Shown: in pieces, positions 18,090 through 26,633 of the stretch
Position numbering within the stretch: position 1 is the stretch's first letter
How the letters are laid out: every line of letters starts with the position of its first letter
Source of the DNA: an uncultured Eubacteriales bacterium
GTDB taxonomy: Bacteria; Bacillota; Clostridia; Oscillospirales; CAG-272
Direction of reading: 5' to 3'
DNA: 64,000 nt
Assembly (NCBI GenBank): GCA_958352145.1
Contig: CATWNM010000009.1
Coordinates: forward strand, 1-64,000
The notes under the pieces: model-generated
What the model was told of the DNA's origin: nothing
Seen by the model: only the letters and a program-made list of their open reading frames with translations
Database searches by the model: none
Program-made: the position numbers and the translations under genes

Positions 18090-18945
18090 CCTTCGCACCT
18101 CCGAGAAGCGGAAGAATCGCCCGAACAGCCGCCTCCACCGTATAAATGTCGGCTGGCAGCGGCATACCCGCCTGCCGGAGCCGGCTACAGATGCGGGTAA
18201 TCTCCGGGACGCCGAGTCCAAGCGACTGGAGCTTTTCCGCGTTGCCGAACACTTCGCTCTGCGTACCGTACAGACAAATCCGGCCGTCGCTCATCACGGC
18301 AAGGCGCTGGCAGCAGCGCGCCATATCCTCCATACTGTGGCTGACAATCACGACGGTCGCGCCGCTCGATTTCCGATACAACTCGAGCCCGGTGAAAATA
18401 TCTTCCCGGCCTTTCGGATCAAGTCCGGCCGCCGGCTCATCTAAAATCAGAATCTCCGGCCGCATCGCCATAACACCGGCTATCGCGGCGCGGCGCTTCT
18501 GCCCGCCGGAAAGCTCAAAAGGCGATTTGTCCAAAAGCGAATCCGCAAGTCCTGAAAACGCCGCCGCCTCGCGGACACGCTCGGCGATTTCAGCTTCGTC
18601 AAGCCCCATATTGCGCGGGCCGTAAGCAATATCCGACCGAACCGTCTCGTCAAACAGTTGATATTCGGGATACTGCATCACCAGCCCTACGCGAAAGCGG
18701 ACGCGTACGATCTCTTTCGGACTTTCCCAAATATCAGCTCCGTCCAGCAAAATCCGCCCGCTGTCCGGGCGAAGCAGACCGTTGAACATACGCAGCAGCG
18801 TAGATTTTCCGCAGCCTGTATGCCCGATTAGACCGGTCATCAAACCCTTTTCGATTTTCAGACTGACATGGGAAAGCGCCTCATTGGCCATCGGTGTTCC
18901 CTTGTCATACGTATAGCATACATCCTCAAGTTCCAAAATCGTCAT
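18082..18945 (-). CDS. ecfA2: Energy-coupling factor transporter ATP-binding protein EcfA2
   Basis: 287 residues from the ATG at 18945 (MTILELEDV). The start lies within the end of ecfA1 (20-nt overlap), with AAGG about 14 nt upstream; a longer frame to 18999 is inside ecfA1. Walker A GHTGCGKS at 41-48, the Q-loop QYPEYQLF, signature LSGGQKRR and Walker B LILDEPAAGLDP are intact. It forms the asymmetric ATPase pair with EcfA1 to drive vitamin or metal uptake. Confidence 0.93.
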   Translation of the reverse strand: MTILELEDVCYTYDKGTPMANEALSHVSLKIEKGLMTGLIGHTGCGKSTLLRMFNGLLRPDSGRILLDGADIWESPKEIVRVRFRVGLVMQYPEYQLFDETVRSDIAYGPRNMGLDEAEIAERVREAAAFSGLADSLLDKSPFELSGGQKRRAAIAGVMAMRPEILILDEPAAGLDPKGREDIFTGLELYRKSSGATVVIVSHSMEDMARCCQRLAVMSDGRICLYGTQSEVFGNAEKLQSLGLGVPEITRICSRLRQAGMPLPADIYTVEAAVRAILPLLGGAKDA

Positions 18946-19807
18946 TGGCTTGTGTCTTATACCTTTCCAATATGCGGGCCGCGCAGCCCTCTGTGTCAAT
19001 CGGCGCGTCCGAAAACGTCACGCCGTTTTTCGCCAGTTCAAATAAAAGTTCCCGTCCCTGCGGCACGTCCAGCCCAACGGCGCGCAATTCTTCTACATTT
19101 TGAAACACCGCCTCCGGCGTCCCGTCCAAAAACAATTCCCCGTCGTTAATTACCATAACCCGGTCGGCCAAAACGGCCTCATCCATATAATGCGTGATAT
19201 GCAGGATCGTCATCCCGAAATCCTGATTCAGCCGCCGGATGGTCCGCATCACTTCGGCACGGCCGCGCGGATCCAGCATCGCGGTGGATTCGTCAAATAC
19301 GATGCATTTCGGCATCATGGCGATCACACCCGCAATCGCTACGCGCTGTTTCTGACCGCCGGAAAGCCGGTGAGGCTGGCTGTTCCGAAATTCGTACATA
19401 CCGACCGTGCGGAGCGCGTCGTCCACACGCATGCGGATCTCTTCGCGCGGGATTCCAAGATTCTCGGGGCCAAACGCAACGTCCTCTTCCACAATAGTCG
19501 CGACAAGTTGGTTGTCCGGGTTCTGAAACACCATGCCCACATCCCGGCGAACCGCAAAGACCGCGTCGTCGTCCAGCCCCGCGCAGATTTCATGCCCGCC
19601 GACCGACAGCCTGCCGGAAACCGGCAGCAGAATCGCGTTGAGCAGTTTGGCGAGCGTCGATTTCCCGGAGCCGTTGTGCCCGAGCACAGCGACATACTCT
19701 CCCCGCTGCACCGAGAAAGAAACGCCGCGGAGCGCGGGCGTCGAAGCGCCGTCCTCGTCCGTATATTCATAACATAAATTTTCCGCAAGTATAAATGGTT
19801 CCGCCAT
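18926..19807 (-). CDS. ecfA1: Energy-coupling factor transporter ATP-binding protein EcfA1
   Basis: 293 residues from the ATG at 19807, with AGGA 7 nt upstream; the codon at 19828 lies within the methyltransferase end. Walker A GHNGSGKS (43-50), Q-loop QNPDNQLV, signature LSGGQKQR and Walker B CIVFDESTAMLDP are present. The Ser in DESTAMLD, in place of the more common Pro, is typical of EcfA1. First of the ecfA1-A2-T-truA block, 17 nt after the methyltransferase stop. Confidence 0.93.
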   Translation of the reverse strand: MAEPFILAENLCYEYTDEDGASTPALRGVSFSVQRGEYVAVLGHNGSGKSTLAKLLNAILLPVSGRLSVGGHEICAGLDDDAVFAVRRDVGMVFQNPDNQLVATIVEEDVAFGPENLGIPREEIRMRVDDALRTVGMYEFRNSQPHRLSGGQKQRVAIAGVIAMMPKCIVFDESTAMLDPRGRAEVMRTIRRLNQDFGMTILHITHYMDEAVLADRVMVINDGELFLDGTPEAVFQNVEELRAVGLDVPQGRELLFELAKNGVTFSDAPIDTEGCAARILERYKTQANDDFGT

Positions 19808-19824
19808 GCAAGATTCCTCAGCCT

Positions 19825-20700
19825 TCAAAATTCATAGCGCACACTCGCTCCGCACGGGAGCAGAGCGCCGCTCGCCCGCACAGGAAGCGCAAGTTCGCCG
19901 GCGCTGCCCGCGCCGCCATGGAACGGTCGGATGCGCAGATCGGCGATATACAACATCGAGAGCGGGGAAAGTCCGGTCGTATACGAATTGATCAGGAAAA
20001 AGAGCGGCTTGTCCGAAAGCAGCTTTCCTGCCTCAGCAATCAGCGCATCGATGCATTCCTCGATCTTCCAGACTTCGCCCGCCGGTCCGCGGCCATACGA
20101 CGGCGGATCCATAATAATCCCGTCATACCGGCTTCCCCGGCGAATCTCCCGCTCCACAAATTTTTTGCAGTCGTCTACGATATAACGGATCGGCGCCTCG
20201 GAAAGTCCGGACAGCCGCGCGTTCTCTTTGGCCTGCTGTACCATGCCGCGCGCCGCGTCCACGTGACAAACGGCAGCGCCAGCCGCGGCCGCAGCGACGG
20301 TCGCGCCCCCGGTATACGCAAACAAATTCAATACCTGTACAGGCCGGTTCGCAGCGCGGATCCGCGCCGTTATCCAGTCCCAGTTCGCAGCCTGCTCCGG
20401 AAAAAGGCCGGTGTGTTTGAAGCCCATAGGACGAATCTGAAAACGCAGATCACCGTAGCGAATCGTCCAGCGCTCGGGCAGACGGTTTTCCCGCCAGGCG
20501 CCGCCGCCGCTTTTCGAACGCCGGTACGAAGCGTCGGCCCGCGTCCAAAGTCCGGACGCGCGCGTGTTTTGCCAGATCACCTGCGGGTCGGGACGCACAA
20601 GCGTATATTCTCCCCACCGCTCCAGACGCTGGCCGTCCGAGGCGTCTATCAGTTCGTAATCCTGCCATTTATCGCTGATCCACATAGGTTGCTCCGTCAT
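19825..20700 (-). CDS. Class I SAM-dependent methyltransferase, RlmI/RlmK-like
   Basis: 291 residues. A Rossmann methyltransferase core holds LNLFAYTGGATVAA (motif I), HVDAARGMVQQAKENARLSG (motif II), YIVDDCKKFVEREI (motif III) and the catalytic IIMDPPSYGRGP (motif IV, DPPSY). These are hallmarks of the 23S rRNA m5C methyltransferase-like group of COG1092. The N-terminal 70 residues replace the PUA domain of true RlmI. It likely modifies RNA; the target is unknown. The start overlaps the ruvC stop as ATGA. Confidence 0.8.
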   Translation of the reverse strand: MTEQPMWISDKWQDYELIDASDGQRLERWGEYTLVRPDPQVIWQNTRASGLWTRADASYRRSKSGGGAWRENRLPERWTIRYGDLRFQIRPMGFKHTGLFPEQAANWDWITARIRAANRPVQVLNLFAYTGGATVAAAAAGAAVCHVDAARGMVQQAKENARLSGLSEAPIRYIVDDCKKFVEREIRRGSRYDGIIMDPPSYGRGPAGEVWKIEECIDALIAEAGKLLSDKPLFFLINSYTTGLSPLSMLYIADLRIRPFHGGAGSAGELALPVRASGALLPCGASVRYEF

Positions 20701-21194
20701 TTGTTATAGTATCCGCCGATGCGGGAAAGCGCACTGTGCCCGTGGCACATGGCAATCGCCAGCGCATCGGCCGTATCGTCCGGTTTCGGCGCCTGCTTCA
20801 ATCCGAGCAGCGTCGTCACCATGCGGATGACCTGCGCTTTTTCCGCGCGGCCATATCCGACAACCGCCTGTTTGACTTGAAGCGGCGTATACTCGCCGAT
20901 CCTGATGCCACGCTGCCGCGCTGCAAGGAGCAAAATCCCGCGCGCTTCCGCCACAACGATCCCGGTTTTCTGATTGGTGTTGAAGAAAAGCTCCTCGATG
21001 GCCATATGTCCGGGTTTGTATTTGTCCATGATCGAACATACGCCCTCGTACACGGCCATAAGGCGCTCGATCGTATCCGTACCGGCCTTTGTTTGAATCG
21101 AACCGAAATCCACGACCCGAAACGCGCCGTTTTCATAATCAAGCACGCCCCAGCCTACAATCGCAAATCCGGGGTCGATCCCAAGTATCCGCAT
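20697..21194 (-). CDS. ruvC: Crossover junction endodeoxyribonuclease RuvC
   Basis: 165 residues, normal length. The four acidic catalytic residues are in place: Asp7 (GIDPG), Glu67 (AIEELFF), Asp140 and Asp143 (KPDDTADALAIA). It resolves Holliday junctions with RuvAB, which are encoded in the opposite direction 3.4 kb away. First gene after the promoter at 21239-21267; a 4-nt overlap links it to the methyltransferase. Confidence 0.96.
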   Translation of the reverse strand: MRILGIDPGFAIVGWGVLDYENGAFRVVDFGSIQTKAGTDTIERLMAVYEGVCSIMDKYKPGHMAIEELFFNTNQKTGIVVAEARGILLLAARQRGIRIGEYTPLQVKQAVVGYGRAEKAQVIRMVTTLLGLKQAPKPDDTADALAIAMCHGHSALSRIGGYYNK

Positions 21195-21238
21195 ACGTTC
21201 CCTCTTTTGTAAAAAATCCCAATATAATTCAATCGTAT

Positions 21239-21267
21239 ATTATAGCACATACCATCCGATTAGTCAA
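21239..21267 (-). promoter_or_regulatory. Sigma-A promoter of the ruvC-led operon
   Basis: Minus strand TTGACT, 17-nt spacer, TATAAT. The leader to the ruvC ATG is about 40 nt. This may drive up to eleven genes down to mrp, since no strong terminator was seen inside the run. Confidence 0.85.
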
Positions 21268-21286
21268 AGCTTTTCCCCGAATTTCG

Positions 21287-21305
21287 AAGAATTTAATAAA
21301 TTCTT
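21287..21305. promoter_or_regulatory. AT-rich perfect palindrome between divergent promoters
   Basis: AAGAATTT, AAT, AAATTCTT, an 8-bp perfect inverted repeat lying between the ruvC promoter and the plus-strand promoter at 21338. It could be an operator; no regulator can be named. Confidence 0.35.
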
Positions 21306-21337
21306 AAACCGCGCGGCTCCTAAAATAAAATTTTTGG

Positions 21338-21366
21338 TTTACTTTAACAGCTTATTGTGCTATAAT
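21338..21366 (+). promoter_or_regulatory. Sigma-A promoter for the DUF951-like and yfhO-like genes
   Basis: TTTACT, 17-nt spacer, TATAAT, about 90 nt before the TTG start at 21457. Confidence 0.75.
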
Positions 21367-21456
21367 TTACCATGATCGCTTTTGTATAATTTTGCCGCCG
21401 GCGCTTTGCGTGCAGCTGGCAAATACCGGATTTTCATAACGTTTCGGAGGTCTACT

Positions 21457-21666
21457 TTGAAAATACTCAAATTTTGCACCGGCGATATTCTGGAAATGAA
21501 AAAGCCGCATCCCTGCGGCGCCAATACGATGCGCGTTGCACGCGTAGGCAGCGATATGCGGGTGATCTGCACCGGCTGCGGACGCGACCTGACGCTGCCG
21601 CGTGAAAAGCTGGAGCGCGCGGTCAAAAAGATTTTGCCTGCCGCCGGCGACGCGCCTGCCGAATAA
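21457..21666 (+). CDS. DUF951-family small protein
   Basis: 69 residues from a TTG start at 21457. The TTG is chosen because CGGAGG lies six bases upstream and the residue run KILKFCTGDILEMKKPHPCG starts there; the ATG at 21382 sits close to the -10 box and has no RBS. The pattern D-x3-MKKPHPCG, then ICTGCGRDLTLPREKLERAV, matches the DUF951 family (YyzM of Bacillus), which has a likely zinc site of Cys residues. Function unknown. The yfhO-like gene follows 30 nt later, so they are co-transcribed. Confidence 0.88.
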   Translation: MKILKFCTGDILEMKKPHPCGANTMRVARVGSDMRVICTGCGRDLTLPREKLERAVKKILPAAGDAPAE

Positions 21667-21696
21667 GGCGGCCTATTTTTTAAAAGGATTCCGAAT

Positions 21697-24576
21697 ATGA
21701 ACGAAAACAAACTTACGCTGTACCCCGCCGCTACCCCCTCGCTGTGGCAGAAAATCAAAAGCTGCCGCCGCGCCTATTTGTTTTTCGCATTCCTCACCCC
21801 ATGCCTGCTCATGTACGCCGTCTACTATGCGTTCGGCATGTACCCCCTCGGAGACGAATCGGTTCTTGTGCTCGATCTCAACGCGCAGTACGTTTATTTT
21901 TTCGGCGCGCTACGGCGCGCGATTTTTGGAGACACAAGTCTGATCTATTCTTTTTCCCGCGCGCTCGGCGGCGAATTTATCGGCATTTTCGCCTACTATC
22001 TGTCCAGTCCGCTCTCGTTTATCGTGGCGCTGTTTCCCGAGGATATGATCCTTGACGCGCTTCTGGTGCTCTTCACGACAAAATGCGGGCTTTGCGGGCT
22101 GACGCTCGCCTATTACCTCGACTGCCATAAGGTCGGGAACAAGCTTTCCCGCATCCTGTTCGGCACGCTATACGCCCTCTCCGCTTATGGCGTCGTCTAC
22201 CAGCACAACACGATGTGGATCGACTGTATGTTTCTGCTCCCACTCGTCGCGCTCGGAATCGAACGGATGATCGCAAAGCGCAAATACCTGCTTTTTACGC
22301 TTTCCTTAGCGATAGCGATCTTTTCCAATTTCTACATTGGCTATATGCTCTGCATTTTCTGCTTTTTCTATTTCTTCTACGCGTATTTTTGCCTGGATCG
22401 CAATCCGCTGCGGGAAAAGCGGCACTTTCTGCGCGCATTTTGCCGCATGGGCCTGTTTTCTCTAATCGCCGTCGGCCTTGCGGCCGCGATCATCCTGCCT
22501 ACCTATTATTCGCTGAACTTCGGCAAAACCACGTTTTCCAATCCCACCTACGGCTATGCGCCGAAATTCGATCTGCTCGACCTTGCCGCCAAGCTGTTCA
22601 TCAATTCCTATGACACGGTGCGGCCGGAGGGGCTGCCGCTCATCTACTGCGGAATTCTGACCATCCTGATGGTTCCCTTTTTCTTTATCGACCGGCGCAT
22701 TCAAATGCGTGAAAAAGTCGGGAGCGCTATTCTGATCGGATTGTTTGTCCTTTCATTTTCAATCGACGCGATAGACAAATTCTGGCACGGCATGCAGGCG
22801 CCGAACTGGCTAAACTACCGGTACAGCTTTATGCTGATATTTCTGCTGATCGTCATGGCGGCCAAAGCGTTCGCAGGCGTGCGCAGGATCCCTGCATCGC
22901 AGATCGGCGCCGTCGCCGGCGGCTGGCTGATCATTTTGCTCATGGTTCAAAAACTCTGCGAATTTCATGAAAGCGATCTCAACCGAGATCTGCTCTGCAT
23001 ATACGTATCCGTCATTTTTATCGGCATTTATACCGGGGTGCTCGCGCTCTTTCGAAAAAAGCGCTATCGGAGCGCGGCCGGTGCCGTGCTGACGGTCGTG
23101 ATCTGCGCGGAAATGATTATCTCCGGCGTAACCTCGATCTGTTTTTTGGACGACGACGTCGTATACTCGACGCGCTCCTCCTATCTGAACAACAAGCATC
23201 GGTACGAGGACAGCGTAGATTGGATTTTGGAAAACGACACGGGCTTTTACCGGTTTGACAAAACCAAACACAGCCTGATCAACACGCCGATGGCACTCGG
23301 TATCCGCGGCTTTACCAACTCCACCTCCACGCTCAACGAAAAAACCATCAGCTTTCTGCGATACATGGGACTTTCCTCCAAGTCGCACTGGTCCAAATAT
23401 TACGGCGCGACAGCCCCCTTCGATTCCCTGCTGGGCGTAAAATATGTCATTGTGGACGGAGAATACGATATTCCCTCCGACTATGTGCACCTCTACAGTG
23501 GAAATGAGACCGAAGTATGGCAGAATCCGCATGCGCTCTCTGTAGCCTATGCGGTCAGCAGTGCGGTGAAAGATGTAAAACTCGCCTATCCGGACAACTA
23601 CTCGGACGCCTTGAAAAACGGCGAAATCGAACCCTTTACCGCCTATTACACCCCGCCCGAACGAATGAACGTTATGATCTCCGAGATGCTCGGCCTGCCA
23701 AAGACGCACGAAGTTTTCGTGTCCGTAGATTACGAATCCTCAGACAGCAATCTTGACTACGCCTATGTGGCCGGCCACGTAAAATATACACCTAAAAAAT
23801 CCGATTCTTCCGCCTCGCTTTATTATGAACTGAAAGCGGAGCGCAGCGGGCAATTTTTCATGTATCTGCCGACCGATTATCCGCGGGAAGCAGCCGTTAA
23901 GGTCAACGGCAGCGACCACGGCACCGTGCTCGGCAACGAAACCAACCGCATGATTTCGCTCGGCAGTTTCGAGGCGGGCGAGCGCATACGGGTCACGCTA
24001 ACTTTGAAAGGGGACAACCTGTATCTCCGCGCTGACGAGCCTTATTTCTGGACGCTCGATATGGACGAATACACGGCGCTCTTTGACAAGCTTGGTGAAA
24101 ATCAGTTCGAAATCAGCGAGTGGAGCGAAACCCGTTTTTCCGGCACCATCGTGATCCCAAAAGAGCGAACAACCGTATTTACGTCGATCCCCTATGACGA
24201 AAACTGGCGTGTAAAGATAGACGGGGATCCGGTTTCAACTTATGAACTGTTTGACGCGCTGGTCGCGTTTGACGCAGAAGAGGGTACGCACACGCTGGAA
24301 ATTCAATATGTGCCAAGCCAGCTTTACACTGGCCTCATCATCAGCGGCTGCTCGGCGCTTTTGCTGCTTGCCGTATGGTTCCTTGACCGGCGTCTCGGCC
24401 GCCGCCCCCGTCCGGCGCCTGCAAAAGAGACGCTGGAAGCGCCCAGCGCGGAACCGGCAGCGGAGGCTGAAAAAAATCTGAACAATACCCCGGAAGAACC
24501 CGGCGTCGAGCCGCAGCAAATACCGGACGGCGGCGCCGATGGAGAAACCGGCGTGCAGAAGCCCAAAGGAGACTAA
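21697..24576 (+). CDS. YfhO-family large membrane protein
   Basis: 959 residues. The first half has about a dozen transmembrane helices with the YfhO hallmarks DESVLVLDLNAQYVYFF, SFSRALGGEFIG and YSLNFGKTTF near extracytoplasmic loops. An extracytoplasmic beta-rich domain (about 490-870) follows, with the GVKYVIVD and VKVNG patterns usual for the family. One more helix (about 870-895) and a charged Pro/Glu-rich cytoplasmic tail of about 60 residues end it. YfhO of Bacillus has been tied to lipoteichoic acid glycosylation through a GT-C glycosyltransferase fold. It is followed by ruvA after 4 nt, an unusual neighbour. Confidence 0.88.
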   Translation: MNENKLTLYPAATPSLWQKIKSCRRAYLFFAFLTPCLLMYAVYYAFGMYPLGDESVLVLDLNAQYVYFFGALRRAIFGDTSLIYSFSRALGGEFIGIFAYYLSSPLSFIVALFPEDMILDALLVLFTTKCGLCGLTLAYYLDCHKVGNKLSRILFGTLYALSAYGVVYQHNTMWIDCMFLLPLVALGIERMIAKRKYLLFTLSLAIAIFSNFYIGYMLCIFCFFYFFYAYFCLDRNPLREKRHFLRAFCRMGLFSLIAVGLAAAIILPTYYSLNFGKTTFSNPTYGYAPKFDLLDLAAKLFINSYDTVRPEGLPLIYCGILTILMVPFFFIDRRIQMREKVGSAILIGLFVLSFSIDAIDKFWHGMQAPNWLNYRYSFMLIFLLIVMAAKAFAGVRRIPASQIGAVAGGWLIILLMVQKLCEFHESDLNRDLLCIYVSVIFIGIYTGVLALFRKKRYRSAAGAVLTVVICAEMIISGVTSICFLDDDVVYSTRSSYLNNKHRYEDSVDWILENDTGFYRFDKTKHSLINTPMALGIRGFTNSTSTLNEKTISFLRYMGLSSKSHWSKYYGATAPFDSLLGVKYVIVDGEYDIPSDYVHLYSGNETEVWQNPHALSVAYAVSSAVKDVKLAYPDNYSDALKNGEIEPFTAYYTPPERMNVMISEMLGLPKTHEVFVSVDYESSDSNLDYAYVAGHVKYTPKKSDSSASLYYELKAERSGQFFMYLPTDYPREAAVKVNGSDHGTVLGNETNRMISLGSFEAGERIRVTLTLKGDNLYLRADEPYFWTLDMDEYTALFDKLGENQFEISEWSETRFSGTIVIPKERTTVFTSIPYDENWRVKIDGDPVSTYELFDALVAFDAEEGTHTLEIQYVPSQLYTGLIISGCSALLLLAVWFLDRRLGRRPRPAPAKETLEAPSAEPAAEAEKNLNNTPEEPGVEPQQIPDGGADGETGVQKPKGD

Positions 24577-24580
24577 TTTC

Positions 24581-25186
24581 ATGTTTTATTATATTTCCGG
24601 TACGCTGGCGCATCGAGAAACCGGCTGCGCCGTGCTGGACTGCGGAGGCGTCGGCTACCGTCTGACCATTTCACAAAATACGCTGGCCGCGCTCGATCCG
24701 CTGCTTGGCAAACCCGCAAAACTTTTCACGCACCTGGCCGTGCGTGAGGATGACATAGAGCTTTTCGGCTTTTTTACCGAAGATGAACTGCATACGTTCC
24801 GGCTGCTGATCGGCGTTTCGGGCATTGGGCCGAAAGCCGCCATGGGCGTGCTCTCCGCTTTTACGCCCGACGGCCTTGCGCGCGCGGTCGGCGGCGAAGA
24901 TATCAAAGCGATTTCGCGCGCCAACGGGATCGGCGCAAAAGGCGCGGCGAGAATCGTTTTGGAACTCAAGGACAAGCTGTCCTTTGCAGCCCCGTCCGCC
25001 GCCCAGACCGAAAATGCCAAACCCGCGCCGTCCTTTGGCGGACAGATACAAGAAGCGGCGGAGGCGCTCGCCGCGCTGGGCTACGGACGCAGCGAAATCA
25101 GCGCGGCACTGTCAAAAATCGACGCTTCCGGAATGGAGTCAGGCGAAATCATCCGGGCGGCGCTTGCACAATTTATGAAAGGATAA
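24581..25186 (+). CDS. ruvA: Holliday junction DNA helicase subunit RuvA
   Basis: 201 residues from the ATG at 24581 (MFYYISGTL), which has AAAGGAG upstream; the longer frame to 24539 is inside the yfhO-like gene. It has an OB domain (1-62), tandem helix-hairpin-helix motifs (LIGVSGIGPKAAMGVLS and SRANGIGAKGAARIVLELKDKL split over residues 70-125), an acidic/Pro linker and a C-terminal UBA-like domain III (EAAEALAALGYG) that contacts RuvB. Confidence 0.95.
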   Translation: MFYYISGTLAHRETGCAVLDCGGVGYRLTISQNTLAALDPLLGKPAKLFTHLAVREDDIELFGFFTEDELHTFRLLIGVSGIGPKAAMGVLSAFTPDGLARAVGGEDIKAISRANGIGAKGAARIVLELKDKLSFAAPSAAQTENAKPAPSFGGQIQEAAEALAALGYGRSEISAALSKIDASGMESGEIIRAALAQFMKG

Positions 25187-25189
25187 CGC

Positions 25190-26269
25190 ATGGACAGCTT
25201 TTACAGTGAAGACATGGATCTGGAAAACCGGATCGTCAGTTCCTCTTTCTCCCCCGAAGACAGCGACAGCGAACTTACGCTGCGCCCGAAAGTGCTGACC
25301 GACTACGTCGGGCAAGAAAAAGCAAAAGAAAATCTAAAAATCTGCATTGATGCCGCCAAAATTCGCGGCGAAAGCTTAGATCATGTGCTGCTGTACGGCC
25401 CGCCGGGACTCGGGAAAACCACGCTCTCCAATATTATCGCCTCCGAGATGGGCGTGAACATTCGCACAACGTCCGGCCCCGCCATTGAAAAACAGGGCGA
25501 TCTGGCGGCGCTTTTGACCAACCTCGGCGAAGGAGACGTGCTGTTTATCGACGAGATCCACCGCCTCTCCCGGGCGGTGGAGGAAATACTCTACCCCGCC
25601 ATGGAAGATTTCGCGCTGGATATCATCGTAGGCAAAGGTCCCGCCGCGCGCAGCATCCGCATCCCGCTTGCACGCTTTACGCTGATCGGCGCAACGACGC
25701 GGGCGGGACAGCTGACTACGCCGCTCCGCGACCGTTTCGGACTGCTGCTGAAACTGGAACTGTATACCAACGGCGAACTTGCGCAGATCGTCAAACGAAG
25801 CGCAGCGATATTGCACGCGGAACTTGACGAAGCGGGCGCGATGGAAATCGCATCCCGCTCCCGCGGCACGCCGCGGATTGCGAACCGCCTGCTCAAGCGC
25901 GTGCGCGACTATGCGACCGTTCGCGGGGACGGCCGCATTACCGCAGAGATTGCCCGCACAGCGCTCAGCGCGATGGAAATCGACCAACTTGGCCTGGACA
26001 ATACAGACCGCCGGATGCTGGAAGCGATCATCAAATTTTACGGAGGCGGCCCGGTCGGTCTGGAAACGCTGGCTGCAACCGTAGGCGAAGAAGCAGTCAC
26101 CATCGAAGACGTATACGAACCGTATTTGATGCAGATCGGCTATCTCTCGCGCACACCGCGCGGACGATGCGTCACCCGCCTGGCCTATGAACATCTCGGC
26201 CTTCCCTATAAACCGGCAGAAAGCGGCGGCGTGCAAACCAGTATTTTTGACCAGAAGACAGACGAATAA
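25190..26269 (+). CDS. ruvB: Holliday junction branch migration ATPase RuvB
   Basis: 359 residues. Walker A GPPGLGKT at 70-77, Walker B LFIDEIHRLSRAVEE, sensor 1 LIGATTRAG, sensor 2 SRGTPRIANRLLKRVRD and a C-terminal winged helix (YLMQIGYLSRTPRGR). It drives branch migration with RuvA, from which it is separated by 3 nt. AAAGGA precedes the ATG. Confidence 0.97.
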   Translation: MDSFYSEDMDLENRIVSSSFSPEDSDSELTLRPKVLTDYVGQEKAKENLKICIDAAKIRGESLDHVLLYGPPGLGKTTLSNIIASEMGVNIRTTSGPAIEKQGDLAALLTNLGEGDVLFIDEIHRLSRAVEEILYPAMEDFALDIIVGKGPAARSIRIPLARFTLIGATTRAGQLTTPLRDRFGLLLKLELYTNGELAQIVKRSAAILHAELDEAGAMEIASRSRGTPRIANRLLKRVRDYATVRGDGRITAEIARTALSAMEIDQLGLDNTDRRMLEAIIKFYGGGPVGLETLAATVGEEAVTIEDVYEPYLMQIGYLSRTPRGRCVTRLAYEHLGLPYKPAESGGVQTSIFDQKTDE

Positions 26270-26568
26270 TCTAGCCAAGCGAACGTGGAAAATCTTGTGA
26301 AACATTTTCTGCGTTTTTCCTATTTTCTCAGCGCTTCCGGCGCTGGCGGCAGCGCAAAGAACGGCCGGGCGCAACAAAAGCAAAGACTAAACCAGACGAC
26401 ATTTTACAGGCGCAGACCGCCGAAAGCCGATTTCCCTTGCTTCCTGCATCGCCCATTTCGCGGCGCAATTTGCGCCAAACACTGAGAGCAGGCGCAGCTT
26501 TATGCCATGTTCGTGCAAAATATGAAAAATCTCTCAACTTTTTTTCATAAATATTGGCAAAAAGGAAA
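26270..26568. other. Intergenic stretch between ruvB and oadB-like gene
   Basis: No gene or RNA recognised. It holds small inverted repeats (AGCGC TTCC GGCGCT near 26331 and GGCGCAA/TTTGCGCC near 26463) without clear U-tracts, so ruvB termination here is uncertain. Confidence 0.4.
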
Positions 26569-26598
26569 TTGACGTCCTGCCTGCATGTATGCTATGAT
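26569..26598 (+). promoter_or_regulatory. Sigma-A promoter of the oadB-like gene
   Basis: TTGACG, 18-nt spacer, TATGAT. The -10 box ends where an alternative in-frame start (26598) would lie, which excludes that start. Confidence 0.75.
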
Positions 26599-26633
26599 TG
26601 CAAAGGAAAATTTATTATTTTGGAGTATACACC

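Noticed and set aside
26598..26633. Start of the oadB-like gene at 26598
   Set aside because: That codon overlaps the promoter -10 box; the GTG at 26634 has a good RBS.
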